A stretch of 64,000 nucleotides of DNA from Luteimicrobium sp042670205. Lineage in GTDB: Bacteria > Actinomycetota > Actinomycetes > Actinomycetales > Cellulomonadaceae. Location of the stretch: positions 1 through 64,000 of the forward strand of contig NZ_JBHUWD010000006.1 of NCBI RefSeq assembly GCF_042670205.1. The letters are read 5' to 3'. The notes under the pieces were generated by a model. It made no database searches and had not been told where the DNA came from. It worked only from the letters and a program-made list of their open reading frames with translations. This document shows, in pieces, positions 8,245-15,944 of this stretch; within the stretch, counting starts at the first letter, position 1; each line of letters begins with the position of its first letter. The translations under genes and the position numbers were made by a program.

Positions 8245-8271
8245 GACGCACCCCGGCGAAAGGATGTGACG
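8245..8271 (-). promoter_or_regulatory. ECF41-type promoter for the CMD-family gene
   Basis: Read on the minus strand: CGTCACA (8271-8265), 16 bp, CGTC (8248-8245). The spacing is identical to the opposing promoter and only one base differs from the -35 motif. It points at the CMD-family gene about 60 nt away. Confidence 0.6.
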
Positions 8272-9255
8272 ATGACTTCACGCAGAACCGACGACGACTG
8301 GCTCGCCCAGCAGTTCGAGGCCCAGCGGACCCGGCTGCGGGCGGTCGCGACCCGCATGCTCGGTGACGGCGCCGAGGCCGAGGACGCCGTCCAGGAGGCG
8401 TGGTTCCGGCTCCAGCGCACGGGCGGCGACGCCATCGACAACCTCTCCGGGTGGCTCACGACCGTCGTCTCGCGCGTGTGCCTCGACCATCTCCGCTCCC
8501 GCACCGCGCGCCACGAGGACGCGTGGGCGCCCGTCGAGGAGGTCGCGGCCGAGCACCGGGACGAGTCCGCCGCCGAGCCCGAGGGCGCGGCGCTCGAGGC
8601 CGACGCGGTCGGCGCGGCGCTCCAGGTCGTCCTCGACACGCTCACCCCCGCGGAGCGGCTGGCGTTCGTCCTGCACGACCTGTTCGGCGTGCCGTTCGAC
8701 CAGATCGGGCCCATCGTCGAGCGGACGCCCGAGGCGACCCGACAGCTCGCGTCGCGTGCCCGCCGGCGCGTCCGGGGGACGGTGTTCGCGTCCGACGAGG
8801 CCGCCGTCGGGCCGGACGGCGCCGAGCATGTCGAGCCGCCCGTGCTCTCGGCCGACCGGGCCCGCCAGCGCGAGGTCGTGGAGGCGTTCCTCGCGGCGTC
8901 GCGCGAGGGCCGGTTCGAGGACCTCCTGCAGGTGCTCGACCCCGACGTCGTCCTGCGCGCCGACCCGGCGGCCGTCGAGTCGACGGCGCGCGTGGTGGCG
9001 CAGGGGCTGCCCGCGCCCGTGCTCGCCCCCGAGGAGCACGGGGCGTTCGCGGTGGCGACGGCGTTCGTCGGGCGGGCGCTCGCGGCGCGGGTCGCGCTCG
9101 TCGACGGCGCGGTGGGCGCCGCGTTCGTGCTCGGCGGGCAGGTGCGGTCGGCGTACGCGATGCGGGTGCGGGACGGACGCGTGGTCGCCGTCGACGTGTA
9201 CGGGGACCCCGAGACGCTGGCCAGGACGGACGTGGTGCTGCTCGAGACGGCCTGA
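8272..9255 (+). CDS. ECF sigma factor with SnoaL-like C-terminal domain (ECF41/SigJ type)
   Basis: 327 residues. Sigma region 2 is visible at MLGDGAEAEDAVQEAWFRL and region 4 at TPAERLAFVLHDLFGVPFDQIGPIV. An NTF2/SnoaL-like domain of about 120 residues follows from residue 205. In ECF41 proteins this fused domain replaces an anti-sigma factor. The usual ECF41 signatures as I know them (WLPEP, DGGGR, NPDKL) are not clearly present; the corresponding places read differently (for example GDPETL), so it may be a divergent or related group. The start is the ATG after AAAGGATG; a longer frame upstream is unlikely. It diverges from a CMD-family gene. Confidence 0.88.
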   Translation: MTSRRTDDDWLAQQFEAQRTRLRAVATRMLGDGAEAEDAVQEAWFRLQRTGGDAIDNLSGWLTTVVSRVCLDHLRSRTARHEDAWAPVEEVAAEHRDESAAEPEGAALEADAVGAALQVVLDTLTPAERLAFVLHDLFGVPFDQIGPIVERTPEATRQLASRARRRVRGTVFASDEAAVGPDGAEHVEPPVLSADRARQREVVEAFLAASREGRFEDLLQVLDPDVVLRADPAAVESTARVVAQGLPAPVLAPEEHGAFAVATAFVGRALAARVALVDGAVGAAFVLGGQVRSAYAMRVRDGRVVAVDVYGDPETLARTDVVLLETA

Positions 9256-9283
9256 CCCGGGCGCCCGGCGGCCGAGGCCCGGC

Positions 9284-10189
9284 TCAGGGCGCCGTGACGT
9301 AGTCGCCGTGCCGGAGGTCCTCGAGCAGCGTCGGGTGGTGCGGCGCCCACCCGAGCGTCCGCCGGGTGAGCTCGCTCGACGCCGGGACGTCGGCGCCGTA
9401 GACGGTCGCCATGAAGGGGTTGCCGAAGTGGTCGCCGGCGTCCTCGGGGTCCACCGGCTCGGCCGGGACGCCGAGCTTCTCGCCGATCGTCTCGGCGATG
9501 CTCCGGAACGGGACGTCCGTCTCGGCGACGCCGTGCCAGGTGCTGCCGGCGGGCGCCTCCTCGAGGGCGAGGCGGTAGAGGGCGGCGGCGTCGAGCCGGT
9601 GCACGGCCGGCCAGCGGTTCGTCCCGTCCCCGACGTACGCCGAGACGCCGGTCCGTCGGGCGGTCGCGATCAGCATCGGGACGAAGCCGTGGTCGTGGGG
9701 GCCGTGGACCGTCGGAGCGAGGCGGACGACGACGGCTCGCACGCCTCGCGGGGCGAGGTCGAGGCACGCCCGCTCGCCGGCGTGCCGCAGGCCGGCGACG
9801 GCGTCGGGCCGTCCGGGGTCGGTCTCGACGCCGACCCGGCCGGCGGGCAGCACGAGGGTGCCGGAGGTCACGACGAGGGGCCGGTCGGTGCCGACGAGGG
9901 GCTCGCCGAGGGCCTCGATCGCGGCGACGTCGCGTCGGGTCATGGCCTGCGGGTCGCTGAAGTCGCCGCCGAAGGCGAGGTGGACGACCCCGTCGGACCG
10001 GGCGGCGCCCGCGGCCAGCGCGTCGAGGTCGTCGAGCGACCCGGGCCACGGTGTCGCGCCCAGCGCTGACAGCCGGGCTGCGGCCGCGTCAGAGCGCGCG
10101 AGCCCCGTGACGCGGTGGCCGGCGCCGACGAGCTCGGAGACGATCGCGGGGCCGGTCTGCCCGGTCCCGCCGGTGACGAAGACGTGCAT
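9284..10189 (-). CDS. NAD-dependent epimerase/dehydratase-like SDR
   Basis: 301 residues. The N-terminal Rossmann motif is FVTGGTGQTG. The catalytic Tyr/Lys pair of classical extended SDRs is not obvious (the expected place reads SGTLVLPAG then AGERACLD), so it may be an atypical member. GAGGAG lies before the ATG; the upstream ATG at 10228 would overlap the operator. It diverges from a TetR gene, with two palindromes between them. Its tail faces the ECF41-like sigma gene 28 nt away, and epimerases are among the usual ECF41 neighbours. Confidence 0.82.
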   Translation of the reverse strand: MHVFVTGGTGQTGPAIVSELVGAGHRVTGLARSDAAAARLSALGATPWPGSLDDLDALAAGAARSDGVVHLAFGGDFSDPQAMTRRDVAAIEALGEPLVGTDRPLVVTSGTLVLPAGRVGVETDPGRPDAVAGLRHAGERACLDLAPRGVRAVVVRLAPTVHGPHDHGFVPMLIATARRTGVSAYVGDGTNRWPAVHRLDAAALYRLALEEAPAGSTWHGVAETDVPFRSIAETIGEKLGVPAEPVDPEDAGDHFGNPFMATVYGADVPASSELTRRTLGWAPHHPTLLEDLRHGDYVTAP

Positions 10190-10218
10190 GCGTGCTCCTC
10201 GGTGCGGATCGGATCGAC

Positions 10219-10241
10219 GTAGTGTCACTCAGTGACACTAC
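10219..10241. promoter_or_regulatory. 23-bp perfect palindrome, TetR operator 1
   Basis: A perfect odd palindrome centred on 10230 with half-site AGTGTCACT. It is located between the divergent epimerase and TetR starts. Confidence 0.7.
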
Positions 10242-10247
10242 ACGTCA

Positions 10248-10262
10248 TGTCACTGAGTGACG
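10248..10262. promoter_or_regulatory. Second palindrome, TetR operator 2
   Basis: TGTCACT-G-AGTGACG, the same half-site as operator 1 with one mismatch. Its centre lies 25 bp away. It is just upstream of the TACGCT -10 element of the TetR gene. Confidence 0.65.
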
Positions 10263-10280
10263 CCAACGGGTCGCGGCGAG

Positions 10281-10286
10281 TACGCT
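10281..10286 (+). promoter_or_regulatory. -10 element TACGCT of a leaderless TetR gene
   Basis: Lies 6 nt before the ATG at 10293 with no ribosome site between them, which suggests a leaderless message. Confidence 0.5.
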
Positions 10287-10292
10287 GCCGGG

Positions 10293-10943
10293 ATGCCCCG
10301 AAGCGGCGCCGAAGCGCGTGACAGGCTCGAGCGCGCGGCGCTCGAGCTCTACGACGAACGGGGCTACGACCAGACCACCGCCGCCGACATCGCCGCTCGC
10401 GCCGGCGTCACGGCGCGCACGTTCTTCCGGCACTTCGCGGACAAGCGCGAGGTCCTCTTCCACGTCGAGGCCGGACTGCAGGAGGAGATGGCGCGAGCCC
10501 TCGCGGCCGTTCCGGACGACGTCCCGCCGCTCGCCGCGATGCTCCAGGCCTTCCGCTCGATGGCCCCCGGCATGGAGGCGAACCGGCGGCTCGCCGAGGC
10601 CCGGCACCGGGTGATCGCGGCCACCCCCGCGCTGCGCGAGCGCGAGCTCGCCAAGGCCGCCGCGATGGCGGCCACGGTCGCTGCAGGGCTCCGCGCACGC
10701 GGGCTGTCCGAGTGGCACGCGACCCTGTTCGCCCAGGTCGGCACCGCCGCGCTCGGGCACGCCGTGCACGCCTGGACGGCCGACCCGTCGGCCGACTACG
10801 ACGACCTCGTCGTCCGCACGTTCGCCGCGCTGCGCGAGCTCGCGGACCCCGAGCCGGACGGGCGCCCCGCGTCAGTCGCGGGACCAGGCCAGCGACGCCG
10901 CAGCGATCACCACGAAGACCATCGCCGCGACCACGAGACCTGA
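10293..10943 (+). CDS. TetR-family regulator
   Basis: 216 residues. The TetR helix-turn-helix is plain (TTAADIAARAGVTARTFFRHFADKREVL). The ligand domain begins near residue 70. It likely represses itself and the divergent epimerase through the two TGTCACT palindromes. The last 30 residues are an unusual run rich in Arg, His and Asp, encoded where the gene overlaps the 3' end of the opposing DUF2568-like gene by 72 nt. This looks like a read-on into the neighbour. Confidence 0.9.
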   Translation: MPRSGAEARDRLERAALELYDERGYDQTTAADIAARAGVTARTFFRHFADKREVLFHVEAGLQEEMARALAAVPDDVPPLAAMLQAFRSMAPGMEANRRLAEARHRVIAATPALRERELAKAAAMAATVAAGLRARGLSEWHATLFAQVGTAALGHAVHAWTADPSADYDDLVVRTFAALRELADPEPDGRPASVAGPGQRRRSDHHEDHRRDHET

Positions 10944-11240
10944 CACCGCCACGAGCACGCCGGTCGCCGCGAACAGCACGACCTTGGCGGCGATGCGCGG
11001 TGTGCGGGCCAGGCGGCGGGACGCGCGCGGCGCGAGCCACCGGCCCCACGGCAGGGCCGCCGCGAGGACGAGCACGACGGCGAGCAGCACGGACACGGCC
11101 GCGCCGCCGCCGAGCCGGGCGCCCGCCACCGCGAGGAGCGTGAGCATCGCGAGCTCGACCGCGAAGGCCAGCACGCCGGCGCCGGTGACCCGCACGGCGG
11201 TGTCGGGAGCGGGCGACGGCGGAGCGGCGGGCTCGGGCAT
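10872..11240 (-). CDS. YrdB/DUF2568-like membrane protein
   Basis: 122 residues with four predicted membrane helices (for example VLAFAVELAMLTLLAVAG and the central LAAALPWGRWLAP segment). This pattern fits the YrdB/DUF2568 family of unknown function. The ATG is 6 nt after a TACGCT element on the minus strand, so translation is probably leaderless. It overlaps the TetR gene tail-to-tail. Confidence 0.75.
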   Translation of the reverse strand: MPEPAAPPSPAPDTAVRVTGAGVLAFAVELAMLTLLAVAGARLGGGAAVSVLLAVVLVLAAALPWGRWLAPRASRRLARTPRIAAKVVLFAATGVLVAVSGLVVAAMVFVVIAAASLAWSRD

Positions 11241-11246
11241 GCGGCG

Positions 11247-11252
11247 AGCGTA
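11247..11252 (-). promoter_or_regulatory. -10 element of the DUF2568-like gene
   Basis: TACGCT on the minus strand, 6 nt before the ATG, with no ribosome site. It fits a leaderless start. Confidence 0.45.
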
Positions 11253-11346
11253 ACGAGCGCGTCCGGTCCGCTGCGGCGCCGCGCCGGTCGCGATACGTTC
11301 GCGACGACGGACCGGACCCGCCGGGGCGTCGGAGCGGAGGGTGCCG

Positions 11347-12564
11347 GTGGACCAGGAGGCGTGGACGCTCGTCCTGTTCGCGCTGTGCGCGGCGCTCGCA
11401 CCGTTGCTCGCGCGCGGGGTCCGGCGGTTCGCGCCCGTCCCCGTCGTGGTGTTCGAGATCCTGCTCGGGTTGCTCGTCGGGCCCGCGCTGCTCGGTTGGG
11501 CGACACCGAGCGCCTTCACGGACCGGCTCTCGGACTTCGGGCTCGCGATGCTCTTCTTCCTCGCCGGGCACGAGATCGACGTCGCCGGGATCCGGGGACG
11601 GCCGCTGCGCCGCGCGGTCGGGGGCTGGGGCGTGTCGCTCGTGGTCGGCGTCGGGCTCGGCGTCCTCCTCGCGTCGACCGCAGCGGCCGGGGTGTTCGTC
11701 GGGATCGCGCTCACGTCGACCGCGCTCGGCACGATCCTCCCCGTCATCAGCGACGCCGGGGAACTCGGGACCCCCTTCGGGCGGGCCGTGAGCGCCGTCG
11801 GAGCCGTCGGCGAGTTCGGTCCGCTCATCGCGATCTCGATCTTCCTCAGCGGGCGGCAGCCGGGGACCGCGACCGTGGTGCTGCTGCTCTTCGTCGTCCT
11901 GGCGGCGGGTGCCCTCGTCCTCGCGGTCCGGACGCCGCACGGTCGCGTGCACCGCGCGATCGAGGCGACGCTGCACACGAGCGGGCAGTTCGCGGTCCGG
12001 CTCGTCATGCTCGTGGTGGCCGTCCTGGTGGCGATCAGCATCTGGCTCGGGCTCGACATGCTGCTGGGCGCGTTCGTCGCCGGGCTCGTCCTCAAGGCCC
12101 TCATGCGGGACGCCGCGGACCCGCTCGTCGAGCAGGTCGACGCGAAGATCGAGGCCGTGGGCTACGGCTTCCTCGTGCCCATCTTCTTCGTGTCGACGGG
12201 GGTCACGTTCGACCTCGACGCGCTCGTCAGCTCCGGCTTCGCGCTCGCGGGGCTGCCCGTGTTCCTCGCGCTGTTCCTGGTCGTCCGCGGCATCCCGGGG
12301 GCGTTCGCGGCCCCGGCGGAGGCGACGCGGCGCGACCGCGTCTCCCTCGCGTTCTTCTCCGGCACCGCGCTGCCGATCATCGTCGCCGTCACGAACATCG
12401 GGCGGGACGCCGGCGACCTGTCGAGCGCGACCGCGACCTCGCTCGTCGGCGCGGGGCTGCTGTCGGTTCTCGTGTTCCCGCTCGTCGCGCTCGCGCTCCG
12501 CGGCACGCGGCGCGACGTCGAGGAGGGCGCCGACGAGACCACGGAGGTCCCGGAGGAGGCCTGA
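11347..12564 (+). CDS. CPA2-family cation:proton antiporter (Kef-type)
   Basis: 405 residues and about twelve membrane helices forming a Na+/H+ exchanger domain. Typical features are VFEILLGLLVGPALLG and LGLAMLFFLAGHEID in the first third. There is no C-terminal TrkA-N domain. GGAGCGGAGG precedes the GTG at 11347 by six bases; an in-frame GTG at 11341 directly abuts that site and is less likely. It should exchange K+ or Na+ for protons at the membrane. It converges with the lut operon. Confidence 0.88.
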   Translation: MDQEAWTLVLFALCAALAPLLARGVRRFAPVPVVVFEILLGLLVGPALLGWATPSAFTDRLSDFGLAMLFFLAGHEIDVAGIRGRPLRRAVGGWGVSLVVGVGLGVLLASTAAAGVFVGIALTSTALGTILPVISDAGELGTPFGRAVSAVGAVGEFGPLIAISIFLSGRQPGTATVVLLLFVVLAAGALVLAVRTPHGRVHRAIEATLHTSGQFAVRLVMLVVAVLVAISIWLGLDMLLGAFVAGLVLKALMRDAADPLVEQVDAKIEAVGYGFLVPIFFVSTGVTFDLDALVSSGFALAGLPVFLALFLVVRGIPGAFAAPAEATRRDRVSLAFFSGTALPIIVAVTNIGRDAGDLSSATATSLVGAGLLSVLVFPLVALALRGTRRDVEEGADETTEVPEEA

Positions 12565-12580
12565 CCGGGCGATCGTTCCA

Positions 12581-12639
12581 CCGAACCGACGCGGATCGTC
12601 GCCCGGACGGTGTCGAGACGACGATCTGGGTCGGTTCGG
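12581..12639. terminator. Hairpin between antiporter and lut operon ends
   Basis: Arms CCGAACCGAC (12581-12590) and GTCGGTTCGG (12630-12639) are perfectly complementary. A competing stem CCGGGCGA/TCGCCCGG overlaps. It lies between two convergent stop codons, so it probably acts in both directions. Confidence 0.5.
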
Positions 12640-12643
12640 CGCC

Positions 12644-13594
12644 TCACGCGAGGATCACGTGCAGCCGCCGGGGGCCGTGGACGCCCTCGACCCGCTCGAG
12701 CTCGATGTCGCTCGTCGCGCTGGGCCCGCTGATCCACGTCTGCGGGCGCTCGGGGTGCTCGGCGAGGAGCCGGACCGCCTCGGGGACGAGCTGCACGACC
12801 TGGTCCGTGCGGACGACGCAGACGTGCAGGTCGGGCACGAGCGAGACCGCGCGCCGGCCCTGGTCGGGTGCGCCGTCGAGCACGATCGTCCCGGTCTCCG
12901 CGATCGCGACGCGGCACGCGGTGACGACGCCGAGCGACCCGTCGAGGTCGGCGGGCGACAGCGGGGCGTCGCGGGAGTCCGTGCGGACGGCGACCCCCTC
13001 GGGCAGGGCGGCGAGCCAGGCCGGGGCGAGACCGTCGGGCACGACGAGCGCTGCGCCGTCGGGCGCGTCCGCCCGGGCCGTGGTCACGATCTCCGCGACG
13101 ACGCGCGCGATCGCGGCCGCCCGCGCGTCACCGTCGCCGCTGCCGGCGTCACCGTCGGTGGACGGAGCGTTACCGTCGGCGGACGGAGCGTCACCGTCGG
13201 CGGACGGAGCGTCACCGTCGGCGGACGGAGCGTCACCGTCGGCGGACGGAGCGTCACCGTCGGCGGACGGAGCGTCACCGCCGGTGGACGGAACGTCACC
13301 GTCGGCGCGGTGGACGGTCGCCTGGTAGTCGACGAGCCGGTCCTCGAGGAGCGCGACGACCTCGGCACCGCCGGCCACCAGCCCGCCCGACGCGCGGTAC
13401 GCCCGCGGCACGGCGACGTCGCCCGCGGGGGCGCCGTCGCCGGACGCGGGGGCGACGCCGGGCTCGGGGCGCCCGTCGCGCTCGGGGAGCCCCGCGGGCG
13501 TGCCGGACCGTTCGCCGGGTGGCGGTACCTCCCCGGTGGGCGGTGCCGCGAGCGCGGCCCGGACCCGGGCGAGGACCTCGTCGCGCGCGCTCAT
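12644..13594 (-). CDS. lutC: LutC/LldG-type lactate utilisation protein with heptapeptide repeat
   Basis: 316 residues. The LUD domain is recognisable in the second half (VTACRVAIAETGTIVLDGAPDQG and LHVCVVRTDQVV). With LutA and LutB it forms the iron-sulfur lactate oxidase system that feeds electrons to the respiratory chain. Between the N-terminal and LUD parts, eight tandem 7-residue units (consensus DAPSADG) are inserted. Family members usually have a short loop there. Its ATG overlaps the LutB stop (ATGA). Confidence 0.9.
   Translation of the reverse strand: MSARDEVLARVRAALAAPPTGEVPPPGERSGTPAGLPERDGRPEPGVAPASGDGAPAGDVAVPRAYRASGGLVAGGAEVVALLEDRLVDYQATVHRADGDVPSTGGDAPSADGDAPSADGDAPSADGDAPSADGDAPSADGNAPSTDGDAGSGDGDARAAAIARVVAEIVTTARADAPDGAALVVPDGLAPAWLAALPEGVAVRTDSRDAPLSPADLDGSLGVVTACRVAIAETGTIVLDGAPDQGRRAVSLVPDLHVCVVRTDQVVQLVPEAVRLLAEHPERPQTWISGPSATSDIELERVEGVHGPRRLHVILA
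13130..13297 (-). repeat. 21-bp tandem repeat inside lutC, eight units
   Basis: Five identical units (13172-13276) are flanked by degenerate units at 13130-13150, 13151-13171 and 13277-13297. Each unit is 21 bp and keeps the frame, encoding an acidic Ser/Pro-containing heptapeptide. The homogeneity suggests recent expansion by slippage. Confidence 0.9.
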
Positions 13595-15078
13595 CGGTTC
13601 TCCTTCCACCAGCGCCGGAACGGCTGCTTCGGTGGGGCGGGGAGGTCGCGGGCGCCGGTCCACAGCGAGCCGGGGAACGGCAGGGACCGGATCTGCCCGT
13701 CGCGCGCGGCGACGCGCCCTGCCCCGGACGCGCGCTCGGCGGCCCCCATCCGGCGCCCGTCGGACATCACCCAGGACGCGGCCCGCATCGCGGCGCCCCA
13801 GCCGGTGGGCCGGTGGCGGGCGTGGTCCTCGTCGACGTCGCGGGCGCGCAGGTGCACGAGGAGGGTCGGGATGTCGATCTTCACGGGGCACACCTCGTAG
13901 CACGCGCCGCAGAGCGTCGACGCGTAGGGGAGGGTCGCGTTGGGGTCGTCGTGCGACTGCACGCCCGTGAGCTGCGGGGTGAGGATCGCGCCGATCGGGC
14001 CGGGGTAGACGGACTGGTAGGCGTGCCCGCCGACCCGCTCGTACACCGGGCAGACGTTGAGGCACGCGGAGCAGCGGATGCAGCGCAGGGCGTCGCGGCC
14101 GACGTCGTCGGCGAGGGCGCGGGTGCGCCCGTTGTCGAGGAGGACGAGGTGGAACTCCTGAGGTCCGTCGCCGGGCGTGACGCCCGTCCACAGCGACGTG
14201 TAGGGGTTCATCCGCTCGCCGGTCGAGGACCGGGGGAGGAGCTGCAGGAAGACCTCGAGGTCCTCGAAGGACGGCACGAGCTTCTCGATCCCCATGACCG
14301 TGACGAGGGTCTGCGGGAGCGTGAGGCACATGCGCCCGTTGCCCTCCGACTCGACGACGGCGAGCGTCCCCGTGTCCGCGACGGCGAAGTTCGCGCCGCT
14401 CACGGCGACCCGCGCGGACAGGAACTTGCGGCGCAGGTGGAGGCGCGCGGCCTCGGCGAGCGCGGCCGGGTCGTCGGTGAGGTGCGCGGGCGCGTCGCCC
14501 ATGCGCTCGAGGAAGATCTCCCGGATCTCGGCCCGGTTGCGGTGAATCGCGGGAACGAGGATGTGGGAGGGCTGGTCGTCGGCGAGCTGCACGATCAGCT
14601 CGGCCAGGTCGGTCTCGAACGCCGCGATCCCCTGGGACGCGAGGTGCTCGTCGAGCCCGATCTCCTGCGTCGCCATGGACTTGACCTTGACGACCTCGTC
14701 GGCGCCGGTGGCCTTCACGAGGTCGGTGACGATCGCGTTCGCCTCCGCCGCGTCCCGCGCCCAGTGCACGACGCCCCCGCGCGCCGTCACGTTCTCCTCG
14801 AGCCGCTCGAGGAGCTCGGGCAGGTGCGCGAGCATGGTCGCCTTGAGGGCGGCGCCCGCGTCGCGCAGCTCCTCCCAGTCGGGCACCTCGCCGACGACGC
14901 GCGCCCGCTTGGCCCGGATCGTCGACGTCGCGTGGCCGAGGTTGCGCCGGAGCTGGGCGTCGTCGAGCGCCGCGCGGGCCGCCGTCGGGAACGGGTCGCC
15001 CCAGCGCAGCGGCTCGCGCGGGTGCGGGACGCCGAGGAAGACGGGGTTCGTGGACGCGGGGCCCGTCGCGGTGCTCAT
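13591..15078 (-). CDS. lutB: LutB/LldF-type iron-sulfur lactate utilisation protein
   Basis: 495 residues. An N-terminal LUD domain (VKVKSMATQEIGLDEHLAS) is followed by two 4Fe-4S clusters: the motifs CIRCSACLNVCPVY and CGACYEVCPVKIDIP. The C-terminus has the typical FRRWWKENR ending. It is the electron-transfer subunit of the LutABC lactate oxidation complex. ATGA overlaps link it to lutA upstream and lutC downstream. Confidence 0.95.
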   Translation of the reverse strand: MSTATGPASTNPVFLGVPHPREPLRWGDPFPTAARAALDDAQLRRNLGHATSTIRAKRARVVGEVPDWEELRDAGAALKATMLAHLPELLERLEENVTARGGVVHWARDAAEANAIVTDLVKATGADEVVKVKSMATQEIGLDEHLASQGIAAFETDLAELIVQLADDQPSHILVPAIHRNRAEIREIFLERMGDAPAHLTDDPAALAEAARLHLRRKFLSARVAVSGANFAVADTGTLAVVESEGNGRMCLTLPQTLVTVMGIEKLVPSFEDLEVFLQLLPRSSTGERMNPYTSLWTGVTPGDGPQEFHLVLLDNGRTRALADDVGRDALRCIRCSACLNVCPVYERVGGHAYQSVYPGPIGAILTPQLTGVQSHDDPNATLPYASTLCGACYEVCPVKIDIPTLLVHLRARDVDEDHARHRPTGWGAAMRAASWVMSDGRRMGAAERASGAGRVAARDGQIRSLPFPGSLWTGARDLPAPPKQPFRRWWKENR

Positions 15079-15875
15079 GCGGCGCTCCCCTCGGCCGCGT
15101 GCGCGCCCGGGCCGCCGACCTCGACGGGCTCGTCGAGCGTGGAGGCGAGGATCTCCGCGAGGTGCATGATCCGGACGCCCGCGCGCAGCCGCGAGAGGCC
15201 ACCGCCGATGTGCATGAGGCACGAGTAGTCGCCCGCCGTGAGCACCTCCGCCTCGGTCTCCTTCACCGCGGTCACCTTGTCCGCGAGCATCGCCGTCGAC
15301 GTCGGGGCGTTCTTCAGTGCGAACGTCCCGCCGAACCCGCAGCAGCTCTCGGCGTCCCGAAGCTCGACGAGGTCGATGCCGTCGACCGCGCGCAGGAGGC
15401 GCAGCGGCTTGTCGCCCACGTGGATCATGCGCAGCGAGTGGCACGTGGGGTGGTAGGTGACCCGGTGCGGGAAGTGCGCGCCGACGTCGGTCACGCCGAG
15501 CACGTCGACGAGCAGCTCGGAGAGCTCGTACGTGTGCCGCGAGACGGCGTCGGCGCGGCGGGCGAGGTCCTCGTCCCCGGCCCGGCGGCACACCATCGCC
15601 TGCTGGTGCCGGACGGCGCCCGTGCACGACCCCGAGGGCAGCACGACGGCGTCGAACTCGCCGTCCAGCACGGGCTCGAACGCGCGGACGTGGTTGCGCA
15701 CGACCGGGTACGCGGCGTCGAGGTAGCCGGTGTTGACGTGCATCTGCCCGCAGCACGCCTGACCCGGCGGGAACACCACCTCGTGGCCGAGGCGCTCGAG
15801 CAGGCGGACCGTGGCCTGCGGCGCCTGGGGGAAGAGGGCGTCACCGATACAGGTGGCGGCGAGGGCGATGCGCAT
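15075..15875 (-). CDS. lutA: LutA/LldE-type cysteine-rich lactate utilisation protein
   Basis: 266 residues with two CCG-type cysteine-rich domains. Visible motifs are ACCGQMHVNTGY, HPTCHSLRMIHV and ESCCGFGGTF. It is the first gene of the lutABC operon. Only 70 nt separate it from the preceding reductase gene on the same strand, and no dedicated regulator (LutR/LldR) is adjacent, so control may come from elsewhere. It acts in L-lactate oxidation to pyruvate in the cytoplasm. Confidence 0.93.
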   Translation of the reverse strand: MRIALAATCIGDALFPQAPQATVRLLERLGHEVVFPPGQACCGQMHVNTGYLDAAYPVVRNHVRAFEPVLDGEFDAVVLPSGSCTGAVRHQQAMVCRRAGDEDLARRADAVSRHTYELSELLVDVLGVTDVGAHFPHRVTYHPTCHSLRMIHVGDKPLRLLRAVDGIDLVELRDAESCCGFGGTFALKNAPTSTAMLADKVTAVKETEAEVLTAGDYSCLMHIGGGLSRLRAGVRIMHLAEILASTLDEPVEVGGPGAHAAEGSAA

Positions 15876-15944
15876 GGTCGGGCTCCTCGGGGGCGAGTCG
15901 CGCGGTTCGTCCCCAGTCTGGCGCCCCCGGCGGGCGTCGTCCCG

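Noticed and set aside
13130..13297. Regular repeat that could be taken for a CRISPR array
   Set aside because: The units are directly adjacent without spacers, keep the lutC frame, and encode a heptapeptide.
12644..15202. Single very long leftward frame spanning lutC and lutB
   Set aside because: Only the part from the ATG at 13594 matches LutC. The rest is an antisense-frame artefact of the GC bias within lutB.
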